A stretch of 64,000 bases of DNA from Paramecium sonneborni (Eukaryota; Ciliophora; Oligohymenophorea; Peniculida; Parameciidae). The stretch spans positions 1 to 64,000 of the forward strand of contig CAJJDN010000096.1 of NCBI GenBank assembly GCA_905182985.1, read 5' to 3'. Each line of letters starts with the position of its first letter. Position 1 is the stretch's first letter. Under the pieces are notes generated by a model that saw only the letters and a program-made list of their open reading frames with translations, did not search any database and was not told the DNA's origin. Below, piece after piece: positions 24,333-36,784 of this stretch. The position numbers and the translations under genes are program-made.

Positions 24333-26053
24333 ATGAATAGTAATAATGAAAAACCTAAGATTGACTCAATAATTGATTAATTTTATGGGTTTAAAGTGAT
24401 AGAAGAGGTGCCAGAAGAGGAGAGATAATTTGATTAAGTGGTTCCATAACCAGATTAAACATTAATTTAAAAGATGCTAGTATGATCATATAATAATATT
24501 ATAGGATGATAGTTTGTAAAGGAGATAAGAGTTTGTATAAAGCAATGAGTGTAAAGAATACTCATAAATGTTAATAATATCTTAAATAAGAATGGATTTT
24601 ACAAATGATGATCCATTTCTTAAACATTTGATGAATGTTGAAAAAGCAATTAAGAAGGCAATTCGAAATATTTTATTGTAATTGTAAAAACTTGAAAACA
24701 AATAAACTTTTAAAGAGGCATGTGATAAATTGATAAAGATATTTTATTAAGATATTAATATTGGATTCATAACATCAACTGGTTAGATTAAATCAACAGC
24801 CTATGCTTTTATATTTAAGTCAATAATAGAATTAATAAACAGAAAAAAGATCAATTTGTAATTTAAAAAGATTCCTCTTAAAATAACCCTAACATTCTTT
24901 GCAATAGATTCTCTTTAGTAAATCACACCAGCATAAAAATAGTATGATCCTCGAAGTGCTTTTATTAGAAATAACAAATTTTTTAATGACTACATAATAT
25001 TATCTTAAACCAATTAAGATGAATTAAGGAGTGGTGTATCAATCTTCTTTGTATATAGGCCAGAAGATGATTAAATATATGCATTGAAAAGAGTAACAAT
25101 TATGATAATTTTAATTATAGAGCAAATTGTAAGCAACTCAACTCGATTTTTTTTCTGTTTTTTCTGGAACAGCATCTAATACACCAATAACCCCAGATAT
25201 TAGAAAAATTAGAGAAGCCAAAATCCTATCAAAATTGACTCATCCAAATATCTTAAGGTATTTAATTTAAGTTTGATCTAAGACTTTTTGCTTGGTGGAT
25301 AGAATAAACTAACGATGGTTATTATTTATATATGTAACTTGAATATTGTTCATTCCCTGGATATAAATATCAACCAACAGATTTGCTAACATTTTCTTAT
25401 TATTATTTAAATGTTATGCATAATACTGAAAAAATCAATAAAATTAAATCTATTTTAAATCAAATATTAGATGGTCTAGAATATATACATTAAAGAGGTA
25501 TTATACATAGAGATTTAAAGCCTGAAAATATATTTGTGACAATTAATATTAAAGGGGATTTATAAGTAAAATATAATAAAAATAAACTGGTTAGGTTGTT
25601 TTAGCAGATTTTGATTAGGGAAAAGATGTTAGAGAAGAAAAATTATCTACAATGACTGATGAGAGACTTCCTTAAGAAGAATTGAATTCTATTACTTCTT
25701 AAAATACAATTACAACAGGTACTTTTGGTTATTAGACTGCTAATTATGTTAAAGATTCTCATTATGGAATGGCAGATGAATTTTATGCAATAGGAATTAT
25801 TTTATTACATTTAGTTATTGCATTTCCAGGAGAACCAAAAAATAGAAATCATTATGCAAAAACTTTTGTAATGGCTAATCATGCAGAGGATGTTTTATCT
25901 TTATTTGATACTTGGGCTAATAAGTTTGTTAAAAATAAAAGCACTGATTTTTCATTCACTCATTATAAAAATGTTATGGATCTAGCCAAATTATTGATAA
26001 GCTCAAGGAAATTAACTCATGCAGATGTTAGAAAAATGATAAATGAATTATGA
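24333..26053 (+). CDS. divergent protein kinase with DFD in place of DFG
   Basis: 537 residues, introns 24480-24504, 25093-25120, 25258-25282 and 25566-25594. The N-terminal 220 residues are unique. The kinase domain has Y-A-L-K-R (beta-3 lysine), R-E-A-K-I-L-S-K-L-T-H-P-N-I-L-R, an aromatic hinge with Y-M-Q-L-E-Y-C, the catalytic loop I-I-H-R-D-L-K-P-E-N-I-F, then L-A-D-F-D-Q-G where DFG is expected, and G-T-F-G-Y-Q-T-A-N-Y in the activation segment. No clear glycine-rich loop precedes Y-A-L-K-R. The metal-binding aspartate and HRD are retained, so activity is possible. The end converges with the next gene, with 9 bp between stops. Confidence 0.85.
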
Positions 26054-26062
26054 GTATGAATA

Positions 26063-26791
26063 TCAGAATGAGTTTTGTAACCAAATATAATTAATTTTTT
26101 ACGACATTAATATTATATAGTATTATTTAACTATTAAATTAACAAAATTCTAGAATTAATTCAAAGTACTTTCTTAAAATTTACAATATCCTCTTATTAT
26201 TCTAATTCTTCTTTCCTATACCATATGATATAATTTTATCCATCTCTAAGTTTTTGGTTCTCAAAATACTATTATATCATTTAAGTTAATTTCATTAGAT
26301 AATTTATTTAATAAGATATTATTATTATTAACTATATATGTTTTTCTAGTTAATAACTTTAAATCTGTTAGAATTTATTTGGCTCTTGCCATATTGGCTA
26401 ATGTATTACTATTTATAATTCAACTTTCTATCCAGATATATCAACACTATAAAATTTACATATATAATTTTTACTGTTTTAAACGATCATGTTCAGCCTA
26501 GAATTTAGTAATTCTATTGATAGAGGTATTTACATTACAAGAATCACCCAACTGAAAGTACATACATATCCTTTAGTTATTTTATTATCTAAATACAAAT
26601 ATTTAGTTTTTATGAAGTGAGCATCCAATAAGATTACTGATAATAAAAGTTTAAATAATATTATTATGATATTTTGAATATGTAAAGGAAATCCATAATT
26701 TAGGATTCATTTTAGTTTTGTCTTAAGCAGAACTTGATTCAACTTTTTATTCTTTCAGAATCTAACCAATTACAATGTTGAAGATTTTCAT
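26063..26791 (-). CDS. uncharacterised helical protein, three introns
   Basis: 215 residues with introns 26428-26459 (32 nt), 26385-26409 (25) and 26246-26269 (24). An in-frame TGA lies just upstream of the ATG. The first part (M-K-I-F-N-I-V-I-G-Q, L-G-D-S-C-N-V-N-T) leads to helical segments F-Q-A-E-H-D-R-L-K-Q-Q-K-L-Y, A-K-Q-I-L-T-D-L-K-L-L-T-R-K-T-Y and I-I-R-W-I-K-L-Y-H-M-V-Q-E-R-R-I. No domain is recognised. Alternative splice combinations exist in the middle because several frames are open, but the one given keeps a consistent phase throughout. Confidence 0.6.
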
Positions 26792-26978
26792 CAAGTAAAC
26801 GATTGGTCAATAATATTTTTATTTTGCTTTTTTGTCTAAAAATAAGATGATATTCACATACTAGAAATCAAGACTGAATTGTCATGTTTCCATTTTCATA
26901 CTAACACGAACTTTTTTTATCTTCAAAATCAAAATCTAATTTTTCTTTAACTTATTTTGCGATACTAAAATTTGCAAT

Positions 26979-27164
26979 TCATGCTCTACATGTTATTGTT
27001 TATCCTCCTATTATCTATTAAATTGGAATATTCTCAGAAACCCAATTGGTTCCAACTATTATTCCATCAGAAGGACATTTTTACTTTGTTAAAAGTTTTA
27101 TTGAATGGCCTGGCTCTAATTACTCATCCTAAATATAAATTAATTCTGTTAATAAATGTATCAT
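26979..27164 (-). pseudogene. P-type ATPase actuator-domain-like fragment
   Basis: A 61-residue open frame contains E-P-G-H-S-I-K-L-L, C-P-S-D-G-I-I-V-G, V-S-E-x2-I-P-I and I-G-G-Q-T-I in the order seen in P-type ATPases (L-x-P-G-D-x-I, P-A-D-G, V-D-E-S-x-x-T-G-E-S-x-P-V, G-G-T). The T-G-E-S core is lost and a TGA cuts the frame, after which N-F-S-I-A-K-Q-V appears in frame. I read it as a remnant. It overlaps the end of the frame at 27124-27572, which may be the same gene's upstream membrane part shifted by an indel. Confidence 0.4.
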
Positions 27165-27572
27165 AAAATGATATAAAAAACAGAAGACTATTTACAATCC
27201 CAAATATAATTAATTATAAAAACCTATGACTTATTATTAAATAGAAGCAATCAACAAAAAAAATTATGTAGTTAAGTAATGGGAATTTTGGATAACCAAA
27301 AATAAATGATTCAATAAAGATCTATAACTTCGTTTTTTCTTATAATGCATTTATAGTAAATGTAGATTTTATTGTAATCAGCTTCCCTTATTAATCTATT
27401 TATGAGTAATTCAATATTTCCTATAATTTATAAATTTTGATTCTGGCCTCTGTATTAGTATAAGTTTTTTCATAATTAGTTGACAGTGATTTAATTTGCA
27501 GAATCAATTTTATTGATACTGTATTAGTATTATTAAATTTATACCTCTTGAGGAACTATTTAATGATTACAT
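27124..27572 (-). CDS. membrane protein fragment, perhaps the start of a P-type ATPase
   Basis: 140 residues after removing a 26-nt intron (27519-27544). The start M-Q-S-L-N-S-S-S-R is soluble. The C-terminal 60 residues form two hydrophobic stretches (L-L-N-Y-I-I-F-F-V-D-C-F-Y-L-I-I and L-I-I-F-G-I-V-N-S-L-L-F-F-I). TGA follows, but the next frame at once carries the ATPase-like actuator motifs, so a broken N-terminal ATPase gene is plausible. A short two-helix membrane protein is the alternative. Confidence 0.4.
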
Positions 27573-27722
27573 AATCAAATTTATTTAATTTAATTTTCTA
27601 AAAATTTCTATAACCTTTATAAATCTAGAACTTTATGTGTCTACTTATATAGATATATAAATATTTAGGTGAGATCATAATTTTCTAAAAAGTATAAAAT
27701 TTGGAAGTATATTAATTAAAAA

Positions 27723-29624
27723 ATGAAAATTTTAATCATAAATGGTTATGGGAAGAGTTATAAAGGTATGAAAAATTTTGAACAATATAAATTGATAATA
27801 AAGGAAGCTTTGTTGAGTAAAAAAGAGATGATAGATACTGAAATCGATTTCATTATAAGAGATAGAGATTCTATAGATGATCTATTATACGAGATAGATA
27901 GTTCGTTTGTTAGAGTAGAATGTGGCAAGATGTTTGATTCGATAGATATAATATTCTTCGAAGGAGATGCTAATCTTAGACCATGGTCTCCAAATGCATA
28001 TAAAGTATTATATTCAAATAATAATAGTATTTAATTTTACTTAGAATGTGTCTTAGAAGTAATAAGATCCTTTTTGCATCATCATTTGCTATGTAAGGAT
28101 TAGTTTTTTTAATAGCATCAAATGTTGAGTGTGTATTAATAATTATATTTACTAGTAAATAAGCGTTATTAATGGATTAAATGGTGGATAATTGGGGGAC
28201 CTATCTAAGATCAAAAAGGATTTAACAGACATTAAATAGACAGATTTCTTTCTTGATAATGTGACAGGAGATTTGTATGGATTTAATTATGATACAGGTG
28301 AATGGATAAGTAAAGGAAATGCTGGAATTCATTTTAGAAAAGCTGCTGAGGAATTTAAAACTATTGGTAAGTATATTATGAAAGCACCTTAATATAAAGT
28401 AAAAGGAATGAAAGAATTGGATGCTTTATATGTGTCTAAAGAAAATGAAATAGTTTGTTCTTTAAGAAAAAATCAAATGCATCATTTCTTATTTAATGAT
28501 TTACCATTTGAATTTGTAGTACCTTATAAGAATTCTTGGGATGTACATCCATTTAATTTTGTAAATCCTAAGAAAACATTTTAAACTTTAGCTGATTGTA
28601 CAAAAGGTAAATTGAATAATAATTAAATAGGTCCTTTAATAATATAGATATCTGACAATATTATAGGGACATAATTTGCAATAAAAAGGAAGTACAAAGA
28701 TACAACAGTAGTGTTGAAGAATTTTATGGGATATTAATTAACTAAATTATGTTCAGGATAGGCTCATTCAATTCCAATAGAGATAGCATCAATAAAATAA
28801 AATGATAATGCAATGGATATATTTTTAGAACATATGAGTAAGAATAAATATTAAGCTCATCAAAAAACAATAAAATTTAATGTGATAACAGAATTTCATC
28901 ATGCTGGTTATGCAGCTAAGAAGTCTAATAAATTAGATGTAGTAGTTAATAATGCAATAGGAAAGAGAAGATTCAAGTAACAAATTTAAAAATTACCAAG
29001 TAAAGAATTAGATAAGATGTTATCAGTATAAATTATAATTTTATTTAGAATGATAATTCATATAGATAGACAGCTAGGACTTCTAATAATTAATCTCGAA
29101 AATTTGTTTCATTTACTAATTCCTAAAATGGTCTTACTTCCCCATTGAAAGGTTAAACCTTACATTAATTTGATGATGTAAATGAGTCAAAGCCTTAATT
29201 CCATAAAACTTCAGGAGAGATTATGAAATTACTTCATCCTTCAATAGATGATGCTTTAGTTGAATAGAACAATAAACATATTTGGGTTCCTGGATTTTTA
29301 TCTTAAAATCGAGGATTTAAGATTTCAAGTAATAGTTCAAAAGATTGTTGGAATTAAAAATTAAGTTTAAGAAAAGCTTAATAAAATACAATGCATATAG
29401 AAACTTAATGTGATAATGTATACAAAACCCAAAAACAAATTGAACAAGAAGAAGAAAGAGAGAAAAGCAAGAAAATAATAGGACCAAAGTAATTTCGATG
29501 TGGTACTCCAGCATAATCTAATTTAATATGCACTTATATCAGTAGAAACTCATCTGTACCCTAACATCAATTCAGGGCTATTGAGAAAGAAAAGTGGATT
29601 TCTCCTTAAGATTTTAAAATTTGA
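27723..29624 (+). CDS. uncharacterised 610-residue protein
   Basis: Introns of 23 nt each at 28093-28115, 28133-28155 and 29026-29048 join four exons without frame loss. The N-terminus K-I-L-I-I-N-G-Y-G-K-S-Y-K-G-M looks like the first strand of a Rossmann or glutamine-amidotransferase-type fold and is followed by I-D-I-I-F-F-E-G-D-A and V-I-N-G-L-N-G-G-Q-L. A middle region (residues about 180-370) is globular, with F-L-D-N-V-T-G-D-L-Y and I-K-F-N-V-I-T-E-F-H-H-A-G-Y. The C-terminal 190 residues are polar and S/Q/N-rich with an E-rich helix (Q-E-E-E-R-E-K-S-K-K). It may be a ciliate or ciliary protein, but nothing in the sequence names it. It converges on the stomatin gene with 33 bp between stops. 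Confidence 0.75.
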
Positions 29625-29657
29625 ATTATATTTATCTTAATATCATAAGAAATAATC

Positions 29658-30613
29658 TCAACCATTATGTGCTCCTTAAGATTCTGGACTTAATGGCAAA
29701 AACATTAATTTCTATGAAGGTCCTTTAGCCAACATTTAAAGGGTTTCTAAGAATCTTATCTACATAGCAGCCTTGCTATCAAGTGCTTAGGCAGCTTCTT
29801 TCATCAATTTTGCACTTTCAACATCCGCTTATGCAGATATAACTTTGGCTTAAGCAATTCTTTTGTTTTTTGCTGCAGCTGCCAAATCAGATTACATTTA
29901 TGGAGTTAATACCATATCCTTAATGAATACTTCTTCAATATATATTCCCCATTATTCTGTTTATTTATCTAAATATGCTTCTATTGAATCTTAAACCATT
30001 TCTCGATGTTCCAATAGATCTTACAATTAGTGTTCACCACAAACCTATCTTAAAGCTGCATATGTCATATCCTTTACTGATTGAGTTAATCTAGATACTC
30101 TATATGTTGCACGTACAGGGTCTTTATTAGTGTTTAAATATCAGTTACATACCAATAACTCTAAAATACATACATGTATCTATATTAACTTATATGTTAT
30201 CCTTTGTTAAAATGATTTATCGATCTAAATCTAATACTCTTGTTCTTAAATCCACTGGTATTACAGCATCCTTTTACATAATATGCTTAAAATTACAGTG
30301 CAAGGATTGATTTAATTTAAACCTGATGGCAAACTTCTGTGATATTTACCAAACTTCTCAACTAGACCAACAGAACTCTATTAGACTGCATAGAATGGAT
30401 TTTCACAACAACAAAATATACATGGGAGCCAAGCCTTAAATTTAATTGTTTGGTAATACTCTTAAACATCCAGAAACATTTCCACAACAATCAAGGCAAG
30501 CTTCATAAGATGTTAATTCCCTTTTTTAGGTTAATTAGTCTTCTTCTATATTTTACTAATTGTCTATTAAAGTGAGTTCTTACTCTATTATTGCTAAGTG
30601 GCTATTATTCCAT
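29658..30613 (-). CDS. stomatin/SPFH (band 7) family protein
   Basis: 281 residues with four introns (30556-30583, 30435-30459, 30271-30296 and 30122-30152). A cysteine-rich, probably palmitoylated and membrane-associated N-terminus (C-L-D-C-C-G, C-I-F-C-C-C-E-N-P-F-Y) precedes the SPFH domain: S-V-G-L-V-E-K-F-G-K-Y, G-L-N-Q-I-N-P-C-T, V-I-P-V-D-L-R-T-R-V-L-D-L and P-V-R-A-T-Y-R-V. The conserved C-terminal part has W-G-I-Y-I-E-E-V-F-I-K-D and A-K-V-I-S-A-Q-A-D-V-E-S-A-K-L-M-K-E-A. Such proteins oligomerise on membranes and organise microdomains. It could be a stomatin-like or podocin-like member. The paralogue cannot be fixed. Confidence 0.9.
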
Positions 30614-30955
30614 TGTTAATTATTATATATATAAAATTATTATATATACAAATTATTCACTTCTGAATTCAGAGAGAAGATTAGATCAAGATCATCATAG
30701 TCACTTTATCAAATGTCTCATCATTAAGAATTATAAATAATAAAATAATTATTTATTATTATTATTATATATTGGATAATAATAAAGGCAAATTAATCTA
30801 TACCACAAATTGAAATAAAATCTCATTTAATTTTTTTATTCTTTATGTATAACTTATCCACATAATTATTCTCATTCTAGAATGTCAATTATCATTTATA
30901 TTACACATTAAGTATTAATTATAATAATATAATTTATAGAAATTAAATTACATCT
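30614..30955. promoter_or_regulatory. divergent intergenic region
   Basis: 342 bp between the starts of the stomatin gene (minus) and a small plus-strand gene. AT-rich; no element recognised. Confidence 0.35.
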
Positions 30956-31195
30956 ATGGATAATATCATCGAGAATTCTTTAAGCTTCTGGTAATCAAGA
31001 CTCAATACAACAACTAAGGATCAAACATCAATCCTCATAATTCCTAAAAAAATATCAATTGTAGACAGAGTAGTAATAAAATCAGCATACTTTTGGAACA
31101 AGATGGCTGATGAATTCTTAGCTAAAGGTTCCACAAATAGATCAATGGAAAGTTTGTCATCTAAATCAAATAAACATTAGATATCTGATTGTTGA
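30956..31195 (+). CDS. small uncharacterised protein, 79 residues
   Basis: Single exon starting M-D-N-I-I-E-N-S-L-S-F-W and ending in TGA. A central hydrophobic/basic stretch S-I-L-I-I-P-K-K-I-S-I-V-D is followed by F-W-N-K-M-A-D-E-F-L-A-K and a serine-rich end. Composition and codon use are coding-like. No family recognised. Confidence 0.55.
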
Positions 31196-31649
31196 TTTGT
31201 TATTATAATATAATTAAATAAGATATTCCCCATCAACTAGTATCAGAAACACACCATATCAAGTTGTCAAGTTCAAATTAATAAGGTCATCATTCATTTT
31301 AAAACAAAGCTTCTTAGACTTTTTAAATTAATTAAGAATTTTCATCACTATTAATTTATCAATCATGGAGTGTTTGAGATTAATTAGTTAGTATCTTACT
31401 TTATCATGATTTTGAGTACACATTTTTTTAGAATTTTCTAATTTCAGCTGTTATATTTTTAAGTTCTAAAAATTAATATATGTAACATCCATTGTTATTA
31501 TTTTAATTTGAAATAAATGAAATGCTTCTCTTTATAAGATTCACTATTTTTATAAAAATATTTGAAAATTCTCTTTATTCATATTCAAAACAATCTATTT
31601 TATATATTGTATTTCTTAAATTTTATTAAATTAAACTACAAAATTTAAC
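31196..31649. other. intergenic, nothing recognised
   Basis: AT-rich spacer between a small gene and the AGC kinase. It probably holds the kinase promoter. Confidence 0.45.
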
Positions 31650-33741
31650 ATGCAACATCAAGGTGTATTAAGAATAGGATCATAAGATTCATTCTCAAGA
31701 AAGAGTTAAATGAATTAAATAAACACAACTTCAAGTCATCGGAAAACCTCACAAAATAAGCAACAATCAATAGATTAAATACCAGATAATGCTTTAGAAA
31801 AGTTTTACTTATATAAACAGAAAAAGAATGATATTCGAATGAAATAACAATTGAGCAAATAAACTTAAAGATCTACATAGAACTCTATTGCATAATAAAA
31901 TAAGTTCTTCATTAATGCTAATTTCGTTAACAATTAAGGTGCTCAATAAAAGCGTTCTGCATAATCTGTTACTATTGAAGCAATGGAGTCAGTTAAAAGA
32001 ACTATTAAAACTGATATGGGCAATCCAGCTTCAATTTTAGGAAAAGCTAAAAGTTTAGGTCCAGATGAATAAATGCAATAAATTAAACATCATAATGTTG
32101 TTGTTAGATTTGGAAATTAAGACTTTTATTTTTATTTTGAATCTCAGTATTTCTCTTAAATTATTTCTTTAGTCTGAATATGAGATAGATCTGGTATTAA
32201 ATCTTACAAAGATTGCATGATTTAGAATTTGCAAATCCATAAGAATGTTATGCTAATCTTAAAGACAAACCATCAGTTAATTAAATTGTTAGTTTTGTAT
32301 CTTAATAGCATTCAATTTCAATAGATTATTATATAGCCTAACCAGATTTATCATTTAATGTGTTCATGAATACTGGATTGAAATTAGAAGCATTTCTCTT
32401 ATAGGCATCTCCCGAACCAAAAGTTGGTTTGAAAGATTTTATATTTCTCAAAAATATTGGGGTTGGAGGCTTTTCTTTAGTTTATTTAGTTAGAAAGAAA
32501 GATACAGGAAAATTCTATGCTTTAAAATTAATTGATAAAGAATTTATAATAGCTAAAAAGAAACAACAAATTGTTCTTAATGAAAGAAATATAATGACTC
32601 TACTTAATAGTCCCTTTTTATTACATTTATCATATGCATTTGAATCGAGATAATTTGTTGTTTTTGTTTTGGAATTTTGTTAAGGAGGTGAACTCTTTTT
32701 TTAACTTAAATAAATTAAAAGAATGAGTGAAGAATAAGCTTGCTTTTATATATCTGAAATTTGTCTTGTAATTTATAAATATTATTATTAAAAGGGTTTA
32801 TAAGAGATTCATTCTCTTAACATTTTGTATAGAGATATTAAACCAGAGAATATTTTAATGGATATTGAAGGTCATGTAAGAATAGCTGATTTTGGATTAA
32901 GTAAACCTGAAATTGGAAGAGAAGAAAAAGCATATAGTTTTTGTGGATCTCCTGAATATATGGCTCCAGAAATGTTAATGAAACTTGGTCATTCCTAAAC
33001 TGTTGATTTTTATTGTTTAGGAGCATTACTTTATGAGCTACTTACAGGATTACCTCCATATTATTCAACTAATACTAATTAAATTTATTAAGATATTCTT
33101 TACTCTAAATTGACATTTCCTAATGATGTAAATTTATTAATTATCTCTATAGTTGAATTTATCAAGAGAAGTCAAATCTTTACTAATTGCTCTACTTGAA
33201 AAAAATCCTACTTAGAGACTAGGTTCTAATGGAGGAGTATAAGAAATTTTGAAACATCCTTTTTTCTCTTAAATTGATTTTAAATTATTGGCATTAAAGA
33301 AAGTTAAACCTCCATTTAAACCTGATCCTTTAAAAATGAATTTAGATGAAAAAGAATCATAAAGAGGGGAATAAGATTTTAGAAAGAAAATTGCTTAAGG
33401 TAAATCAATGAATCTACCTGTTATTTTTGGTTCTTCTTTTTATTATGAATCTCCTCAAGAAGCTTAAACCAAATCTATTTATAAAGAATGGATTTCTCAT
33501 ACTAACTTATAACCAAATACTCCATGTGTTGCCTCATATCATAGTTAAGGAAGGTATTAAAAATTATATAAAATCTAGGTCTGCAAAATCTTAAGATATC
33601 ATTCCTTTGATTTAATCAGTAAAAAATAATCCTAGATCTCGGTAAATGTTAAGTCAAAAACAAAATTTTTATAAGGTTTCAGGGCAAAAACCCTCTTTAG
33701 AAAGAATAAATTAAGAAAAAAAGTTTTTTTCAAAAGTGTGA
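31650..33741 (+). CDS. AGC-family serine/threonine protein kinase
   Basis: 662 residues with introns 32147-32172, 32768-32794, 33128-33152 and 33554-33578. About 260 residues of regulatory N-terminus precede the kinase domain. Motifs in order: [11 protein letters not shown] (glycine loop), [32 protein letters not shown] (YRD as in many AGC kinases), [41 protein letters not shown] and R-L-G-S-N-G-G. An AGC-type C-terminal tail follows. All catalytic residues are present. The substrate is unknown. No cyclic-nucleotide domain is seen. Confidence 0.93.
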
Positions 33742-33795
33742 CCAAATTAATATATATCAAAATTTTTATAATAAACAAAAAGTTAAATTTAATTT

Positions 33796-36633
33796 TCAAT
33801 TATTTAAATTAAGGTATTATTGAATTCCCCTTGTATTGGTCCAATGTTTTTTAATTGAATAAAATGAAGATGGAATAGATTATTTTTAAGGCTTTGAACT
33901 AATAGATGAATTCTAATATTAATTCATTGAACTTTTTGATTGTTCTATTTAACCTTATAGTTCATCAATCTAAGGGGATGAAAATAGTTTAGGCTTAATA
34001 ATTATTCCAAAAGAATCTTCTGTTATTCCCCATTTTTATACTTATAAAGTATTTCTTAAATTAATTGAAGGATTTTAAGTTGTTTATAACTTTTGCATTT
34101 TATTTAATCTATAATTATGAGATTATTATTTTTAATGCTTATTTATCCCATGATAGATTGCAGTAACTTTATAGTTACAACCTTATTCAGTTGGAAAATG
34201 ATTATCTTATTTATTATTCAAATCATTTTGAAGCATTAAATCCTGAGTAGGAGAAAAATGATTTCCTGTAAACTTAATGTTTGTACTATTTTTTTGGTTC
34301 AATAATGGTTTTTTAATATAAGGTTAAAAAATTACATCACCCAAATCCTCCTAAATATCGCAATTTATTTCTGAGTTTCCCTTTAATTAAGCTTCATGTA
34401 TTAAAGTTTTTAATTTGATTGGAGATTTATTTCTAATATAATTGTTGGTTTATTCAATTTTAGTTTATACTCTTCCAACGAATTATGCTCTAAAGGTTTT
34501 CATATTACTAAGTTCTGTTGATTATTTGCTTGTCAAAGTAAATGTTTAATTGTCTTTTTATTTTTCCTCTTTTTAATATGATTTATAAGCAGTTCTTCGA
34601 TAAACATTTTAATTTTAAGGTTAATGAAATATATGATTTGATTAATCTTCTAAAAATTATTTTTTACTTAAAAGCACAGAATTTTTTGTTACTGTTGAAG
34701 TATTTTCACTTTTAATTGATTGTTTTTTATAATCATTTAATTTTAATGTTTTTTTTGATTTTTAGATTTTTTTTTATTTATTTGTTGTTAGAATTATATT
34801 ATTTAAGATTTCATCATCTAAATCATCTGACTCCCTTTCACTATCAGACTATCCCTCTGAGAAAGATAAATTAGGTGAATCATTCTTCATTTCTTCAAAT
34901 AATTTGGAATATTTAGAATTTTAACAAATATTCTATAAAATTAGTTATTTTTCATCTTAAGTATTAGTTTTTTTTTTTATTTATTTATTTAATTTTTTAT
35001 CTTTAAATTCACAAAAAAGAGCATCTATCTCTTAAAAATGAATAATAAAATCTTTGAATGATTCTCCAAATATATAACCAAACTAGATCAATTTTGATTC
35101 AGTGAAATTTTCTGTATATTAATCATAATAATAACTACTATTTGATATTTCTAGAGTAAAACAATTAATGAAATCATATTTTTCACAAAAAACAGCTCTT
35201 GCAGTATTAATTTTACATTTATTTATTTTAAATAAACATGAATAATAACGAAATATCTAAGTTTTATGAGATAAAATTTTAGCAAATAATCTTGATTTAT
35301 AATAGTTACAATTCCATAATTAAAATTCTGGTCCATATAAAAATACATTCTTTTTGGCTCTAATAAAAGGTAATTATCATACCTGAATGTCCATGTATAT
35401 CTATAAAACCAATAATTTAATCTCCATATACTTAATACAAATCAGAAATCAATTATTTCATTGCATATACTGTTGGATACAATTTCTTGCAATCTTCTCT
35501 AAATTATCTATTTAAATCTCTTCCTGCACAACCAGTTCTATAATTACCAAATATTACACCATCCACATTCATCATAGGTACTATCACAAATATTAATCTT
35601 ATTATTATTTTATTATTTACTAATCTAATAATTGATCTGCTTCATTTGAACTTAAATATTCTAGTAAACCCTACATAACCCATGATGAATTTGATTCTCC
35701 AGGATGAATTCTTGCTTAAATTACAATTACTTTCTTCTTTATGATGTTTCCTTTTGAAAATGTTAACTTTGGAACTTAAACCCCACTTAATGAATAGCAA
35801 AAAAATGATTATTCCATATACTAGGAATTTAAAGTTTTTAAGAAATTATTTAAATTACTTAAAGAATAGGGAATGCAATAGGCTAACTTTATTTTATCAT
35901 CTCTTTTTTTATTCATTATAGTAAATGTTAGACAATAATATTATTTTTTAATCTCTTTTAATTAACATTTATAAGATCCATATTTTATATTTTCGCCCTC
36001 CTACTACCAATCTTAAGAATCTCTTTTCACATAAGGTTTCATTCCTCTTTCATATAAACTTCTTTTCTTACGGAAATTACAAATATTAAATTTGATTTAT
36101 TCGAAATTTTTCAAACCCGTTACTTCAAAATAATACCAAAGTGTATGACCTTTAGTATTAGTATCAACTCTCATATATAAATCATATTCAAATTCAGATT
36201 TCTAAATTGCAATATCCAAATTTCCACTTTCAAATAAAGAATTGAATTTTATTTGATAATCATTATTTGGATTCATACCTACAAATATCTATTAATTTTG
36301 AGATGATTTGACTTTAATATTTTTTGTATTTTTGTATGAATAATTAGATTAAGCAGAGAATTATTTATGAAATTACATTGCATCATTTGGCCTATAACCT
36401 AGATAAACAATTTTATTTGGATCATTCTGACTGTAATATTCAATTATTTAATCATTCAATTCATTGCAGAACTATATATTTATTATTTCCTCTTGAGATA
36501 ATAAAGGAACCCATCCTAAAACCATGTCATTTTCTAAAGAATAACTTTTGTCAATATAATCAATTGGTTTAGGCAATAATCTTTTATTTGAATCATCTTC
36601 AAATTAGCATTCTAAAGGTTCACTTTCCTTCAT
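33796..36633 (-). CDS. cytosolic carboxypeptidase (CCP/AGTPBP1-like, M14)
   Basis: 929 residues with introns 35598-35620 (23 nt) and 35358-35382 (25 nt, acceptor ending GAG). The N-terminal beta-rich domain typical of CCPs (M-R-V-D-T-N-T-K-G-H-T-L-W-Y-Y-F) leads to the zinc site I-H-P-G-E-S (HxxE), then C-A-G-R-D-L-N-R and D-I-H-G-H-S-A-K-K-N-V-F-L-Y-G with the third zinc histidine. The catalytic region is followed by a polar, probably disordered C-terminal tail of nearly 450 residues. CCPs shorten polyglutamate side chains or remove C-terminal residues of tubulin. That activity on ciliary microtubules is inferred from the family. The gene converges with the AGC kinase. Confidence 0.92.
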
Positions 36634-36784
36634 ACTATTTTTATATGGTATTGTAGTTAGAGTTTATATAAATTAATAAAACTTTTTGCATTAAGTAAAA
36701 CAAATTTGAAATTTTATGATATAAAAATATTATTAAGATATGTATATATATAATATAAGTTATTTTTGAATGATAATTTAATTC

